Of a stretch of DNA of 6,056 nt, positions 3,131 through 6,056 are shown piece after piece. The notes under the pieces were generated by a model that did no database searches, had not been told where the DNA came from, and worked only from the letters and a program-made list of their open reading frames with translations. Every line of letters begins with the position of its first letter. Positions within the stretch are counted from its first letter, which is position 1. A program made the translations under genes and the position numbers. This stretch comes from DSWT01 sp035415725 (GTDB lineage Bacteria > Chloroflexota > Anaerolineae > B4-G1 > SLSP01). Location: assembly GCA_035415725.1 (NCBI GenBank), contig DAOOGN010000145.1:1-6056 (forward strand), given 5' to 3'.

Positions 3131-6056
3131 TTAGTCTATCACCACCGGCAGGACGACGCCAATCTCCGTCCCGCCCCCCGGCTCACTGTGCAGGGTGAGA
3201 GTGCCGCGCAGCCGGGCGACGCGCTCCCGCATCTGTTTCAGCCCCAGGTGGCCGCGCAGTGCGGCCTGTTCCACCGTAGACGGGTCAAAGCCCACGCCGT
3301 CGTCGCGGACGCACAGGCACACCACGTCGGGTTCATCCAGGCGTAGTTCCACCTCGGCCGCGCCGGCGCGCGCGTGCCTGACCGTGTTGTTCAGCGTCTC
3401 CTGGATGATGCGGAAGAGGATCGGCTCTAGGGCGAGGGGCAACCGCTCAGGCGGGCCAACCACGCGCAGGTCAATTCGCAACTGGTTCTGCTCCCCTAAC
3501 TCGGTCACAAACTGCTGCAGGGCCGGGTAAAAGCCCAGTTCGTCCAACGCCACCGGCCGCAGGGCAAAGATCGCACGCCGCACCTCACGGATGTTGTTGC
3601 TTAACAGGTTACGCAGGGCGTCGATCTCGGCGTGCATCTGCTGCGGAGCCTCATCCACCAGTTGGTGCCACAGCCGCGCTTTCATGCGCAACGAAACCAG
3701 GTCCTGCGCCAGCCCGTCGTGGATCTCGCGGGCGATGCGGCGACGTTCCTCGGCAATGGCCTCTTCTTCCGAACGCCACGCCTTCTCGGCGGTGATGTCC
3801 TCGGTGATGACGATGGCCGTCCGTCCGCGCCGGGGCGCTCGCTGCAGGGCGGCGCTCACCCGCACGGGGAACTCACTGCCGTCTTGCCGGCGGTGTGTGG
3901 ATTCCAGGGTGACTGTCTCACCTGTCTGCAAGCCGTCCAGCAGCCGTTCCAGGTCCGCCTGCGCTCCAGCGGCCACCAACGGCTCCGGCGGCAGCGTCTC
4001 CAGTTCTTCCGCCGTCCGGCCGTAGATGCGGGTTGCTGCCCGGTTGGCACGCAGGATGCGCGGCGGCGAGGGGGCCAGGTCCACCTCGAAGACGCCCAGC
4101 GGTGCATTCTCGAACAGGGCGCGGAAGCGTTCCTCGCGCTCGCGCAACGCGGCGATGTTCCGGGCGCGCGCCCGATACACGGCGCCGATCACACTACCAA
4201 CGACGGCGGCCATCAGCCCGCGGAACCACCACGTCGCCCAGAACGGCGGCGTGATGATCACCCGCACGGCCAGCCCGGCCTCGTTCCAGACGCCGTCGTT
4301 GTTGCTCCCTTTCACGCGGAAGGTGTACCGGCCCGGCGGCAGGTTCGTGTAACTGGCGTAACGCCGTGCGCCGCAGGAGATCCACTCTCGATCAAAGCCT
4401 TCCAGTTGATAGGCGTACCGATTCCTGGCCGGGTCGGTGTAATCCAGCGCGGCGAATTCGAAGGCGAAAAAGTTGTCCCGATACGACAGCGTCACCTCTT
4501 TGACGTCCGCCAGGGGGACACCCAGGTCCACCACCTGGTCGAACTTGCGGAACGCGGTCAGGACGACAGGTGGAACGTAGGGATTATCCTGCACCTGGGT
4601 TGGGTAGAAGGCGTTGAACCCGTCGAGGCCGCCGAAGAACATCTCGCCGCCGTGACCCCGGTGGGCGGCGCCGATGAGAAAGTGCGCTCCCTGCAGGCCG
4701 TCACCGACGTCATAGTTGCGAAAGACGTCCGTCTGCGGGGTGAAGCGGGAGAGGCCCCCGCCCATTGTCCCTAGCCAGAGCTGCCCTGGCTCATCGATCA
4801 GGAGGGAGGCGATGGCGTCGTTGGGCAGGCCGTCTTCGACCGTGTAGGCGGTGAACTGCTCCGTGGCCGGGTCAAAGCGGTTCAGCCCGCCGTGCGTGCC
4901 GACCCAGAGGATGCCGTCGCGGTCCTCGACCACAGCCCAGACAAAATCGTTGCTCAGGCTCTGGGGAGTGTCGTCGTCGTGACGGTACTGGGTGAACGTC
5001 CCCCGGCGTCGGTCGAAATGCACCAGGCCGCTGTACGTGCCCAGCCAGAGGTCGCCGTTGTGATCTTCGGTGATAGCCCGCACGCCGAATGTGGAGACGG
5101 CATCGTAGCGGACGAAGGCGCCGGAGGCCCGCTCCAGCCGGCTCAACGTCCCCGGCTCCTCCGTGCCGATCCACAGGTCGTGGGCGTGATCTTCCAGGAT
5201 GACCTTGACGCTGCCCGCGCCCAGCGTGTGGGGGTCCGTCGGGTCGTGGACGTAGTGGACAAACCGGCCGGTCGGGGCGTCGAAGCGGTCCAGCCCCGCG
5301 CTGGTGCCGATCCACAAGACTCCTTGATGATCTACGGAGAGGGCCGTGACGTGGTCATGACTCAGGCTGTGGGGGTCATGGGGGTCGTGGCGGTAGTGGG
5401 TGATGTGGCCGGTGGCGCGATCCAGACGATCCAGCCCGCCGCCGTACAGGCCGAGCCACAGGATGCCGGCGGGGTCCTGGGCGATGGCGCCCACGGCGGA
5501 AGCGCCCAGGCTGTTCGGGTCGCGCGGGTCGTGTCCGTAGCGGCGGAAGCGCTCTTTAGCCCGCGCGTAGCGGTCGATCCCCCCGCCCTTGGTGCCGAAC
5601 CAGAGGTTGCCGGAGCGGTCCTCGTAGATGGCCGTGATGTCGTTGTAGCCGAGGCTATACCCGTCCAGAGGATCGTGAACGACGCGCAGGAAATGCCCGG
5701 CGGCGCGGTCGAAGAGGTTCAGCCCCTCCTCCGTGCCGATCCACAGCGCGCCGGAGCGGTCCTCGTAGAGGGCCTGGACGTGGTTGTGGCTCAGGCTTTG
5801 GGAATCCTGGGGGTTGTAGCGGTAATGGATGAACCGTCCGTCGGTCTGCTCCAGCCTGTCCAGCCCGCCGACGGCATCCTCGTGGGCGATCCCCGTGCCC
5901 ACCCACAAGGCGCCGGCGTGGTCTTCATAGATGACGGTCACCTCGCCGTCGCTCAGACTGTGGGGATTGGCGGCGTCGTGGGTGTAGCGGGCGAAGCGGC
6001 CGCCGGCGCGGTCGAAGGCGTTGAGGCCGCCGTGCAGCGTGCCCACCCACAGCGTT
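3131..6056 (-). CDS. Reg_prop/Y_Y_Y sensor histidine kinase, HisKA_3 type (5' end missing)
   Basis: The gene is open across the right edge: codons for TLW precede the GTG at 6046 and complete an 'LWVGT' repeat, so that GTG is not the start. Counting from the codon at 6055, residues 1 to about 486 are eleven beta-propeller repeats with consensus 'YEDxxGxLWIGTxGGLDRFD...YxHDPxDPxSLS', period about 42-54 residues. Y_Y_Y follows at about 517-603 ('NFFAFEFAALDYT...NLPPGRYTFRVKGSN'), then one membrane helix at about 605-627 and a PAS domain at about 640-757. The kinase core is HisKA_3 with phospho-acceptor H779 in 'IAREIHDGLAQDL' and HATPase_c with N-box 'QETLNNTVRHA', 'DDGVGFD' and 'GGGTEIGVVLP'. 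All catalytic motifs are intact. There is no receiver or AraC domain at the C-terminus, unlike one-protein hybrid systems of this sensor class. The propellers should lie outside the inner membrane and bind an unidentified ligand, often a glycan in related sensors. Two seven-blade propellers would need about three more repeats beyond the edge. Confidence 0.96.
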   Translation of the reverse strand, partial: TLWVGTLHGGLNAFDRAGGRFARYTHDAANPHSLSDGEVTVIYEDHAGALWVGTGIAHEDAVGGLDRLEQTDGRFIHYRYNPQDSQSLSHNHVQALYEDRSGALWIGTEEGLNLFDRAAGHFLRVVHDPLDGYSLGYNDITAIYEDRSGNLWFGTKGGGIDRYARAKERFRRYGHDPRDPNSLGASAVGAIAQDPAGILWLGLYGGGLDRLDRATGHITHYRHDPHDPHSLSHDHVTALSVDHQGVLWIGTSAGLDRFDAPTGRFVHYVHDPTDPHTLGAGSVKVILEDHAHDLWIGTEEPGTLSRLERASGAFVRYDAVSTFGVRAITEDHNGDLWLGTYSGLVHFDRRRGTFTQYRHDDDTPQSLSNDFVWAVVEDRDGILWVGTHGGLNRFDPATEQFTAYTVEDGLPNDAIASLLIDEPGQLWLGTMGGGLSRFTPQTDVFRNYDVGDGLQGAHFLIGAAHRGHGGEMFFGGLDGFNAFYPTQVQDNPYVPPVVLTAFRKFDQVVDLGVPLADVKEVTLSYRDNFFAFEFAALDYTDPARNRYAYQLEGFDREWISCGARRYASYTNLPPGRYTFRVKGSNNDGVWNEAGLAVRVIITPPFWATWWFRGLMAAVVGSVIGAVYRARARNIAALREREERFRALFENAPLGVFEVDLAPSPPRILRANRAATRIYGRTAEELETLPPEPLVAAGAQADLERLLDGLQTGETVTLESTHRRQDGSEFPVRVSAALQRAPRRGRTAIVITEDITAEKAWRSEEEAIAEERRRIAREIHDGLAQDLVSLRMKARLWHQLVDEAPQQMHAEIDALRNLLSNNIREVRRAIFALRPVALDELGFYPALQQFVTELGEQNQLRIDLRVVGPPERLPLALEPILFRIIQETLNNTVRHARAGAAEVELRLDEPDVVCLCVRDDGVGFDPSTVEQAALRGHLGLKQMRERVARLRGTLTLHSEPGGGTEIGVVLPVVID

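Noticed and set aside
3632..4774. Plus-strand open frame of 380 codons, and shorter ones across 3195-4352
   Set aside because: They are antisense shadows of the kinase gene, whose minus-strand frame contains intact catalytic motifs. High GC keeps such frames open.
5340..5400. His/Asp-rich linker HDPHDPHSLSHDH in the kinase as a metal-binding site
   Set aside because: The HDPxDPxSLS pattern recurs between most of the propeller repeats here and is the normal family consensus, so it needs no special explanation.

Overview
The window reads as bacterial, GC-rich and entirely minus-strand in its gene content. Its style is a large periplasmic or extracellular Reg_prop/Y_Y_Y sensor kinase, NarL-type response regulators, a secreted GxGVYG-repeat protein, and intergenic spaces filled with palindromes and the dispersed 'CACAGAG...CTTTGTGTCC' repeat. 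This resembles Chloroflexota (Anaerolineae-like) genomes. That placement is inferred from gene style and is not proven; Planctomycetota or another environmental phylum carrying the same repeats is possible.

Layout in the direction of transcription (right to left): (1) 6056-3131, a sensor histidine kinase cut by the right edge: eleven visible beta-propeller repeats, a Y_Y_Y domain, one membrane helix, a PAS domain, HisKA_3 and HATPase_c. (2) 3130-2938, a gene-free spacer holding a possible 80-bp palindromic element and a fragment of a dispersed repeat. (3) 2937-2281, a complete NarL/FixJ response regulator, the likely partner of the kinase. (4) 2280-1911, a gene-free stretch packed with palindromes, two of which form good intrinsic terminators for the two-component operon; a weak candidate promoter lies near its left end. 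(5) 1910-1470, a receiver-only protein with a TTG start, no DNA-binding domain and a shortened receiver core. (6) 1469-1209, a repeat-bearing spacer. (7) 1208-81, a 375-residue secreted protein with a widespread uncharacterised N-terminal beta domain, four decapeptide GxGVYGxSxx repeats, a partial calcium-loop motif and a cysteine-containing C-terminal domain. (8) 65-1, the first 21 codons (a signal peptide) of another exported protein, 15 nt downstream and probably in the same operon.

The kinase would sense a ligand outside the membrane, phosphorylate itself at His in the EIHDGLAQ motif and pass the phosphate to Asp56 of the response regulator, which would then act on DNA through its LuxR-type helix-turn-helix. 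The receiver-only protein could be a phosphate sink or modulator of that pair, or a decaying gene. The secreted proteins downstream could be targets, but nothing in the sequence proves this. I do not see a clearly new system. The points most worth a second look are the degenerate orphan receiver, the palindrome cluster beside it and the repeat-containing secreted protein.
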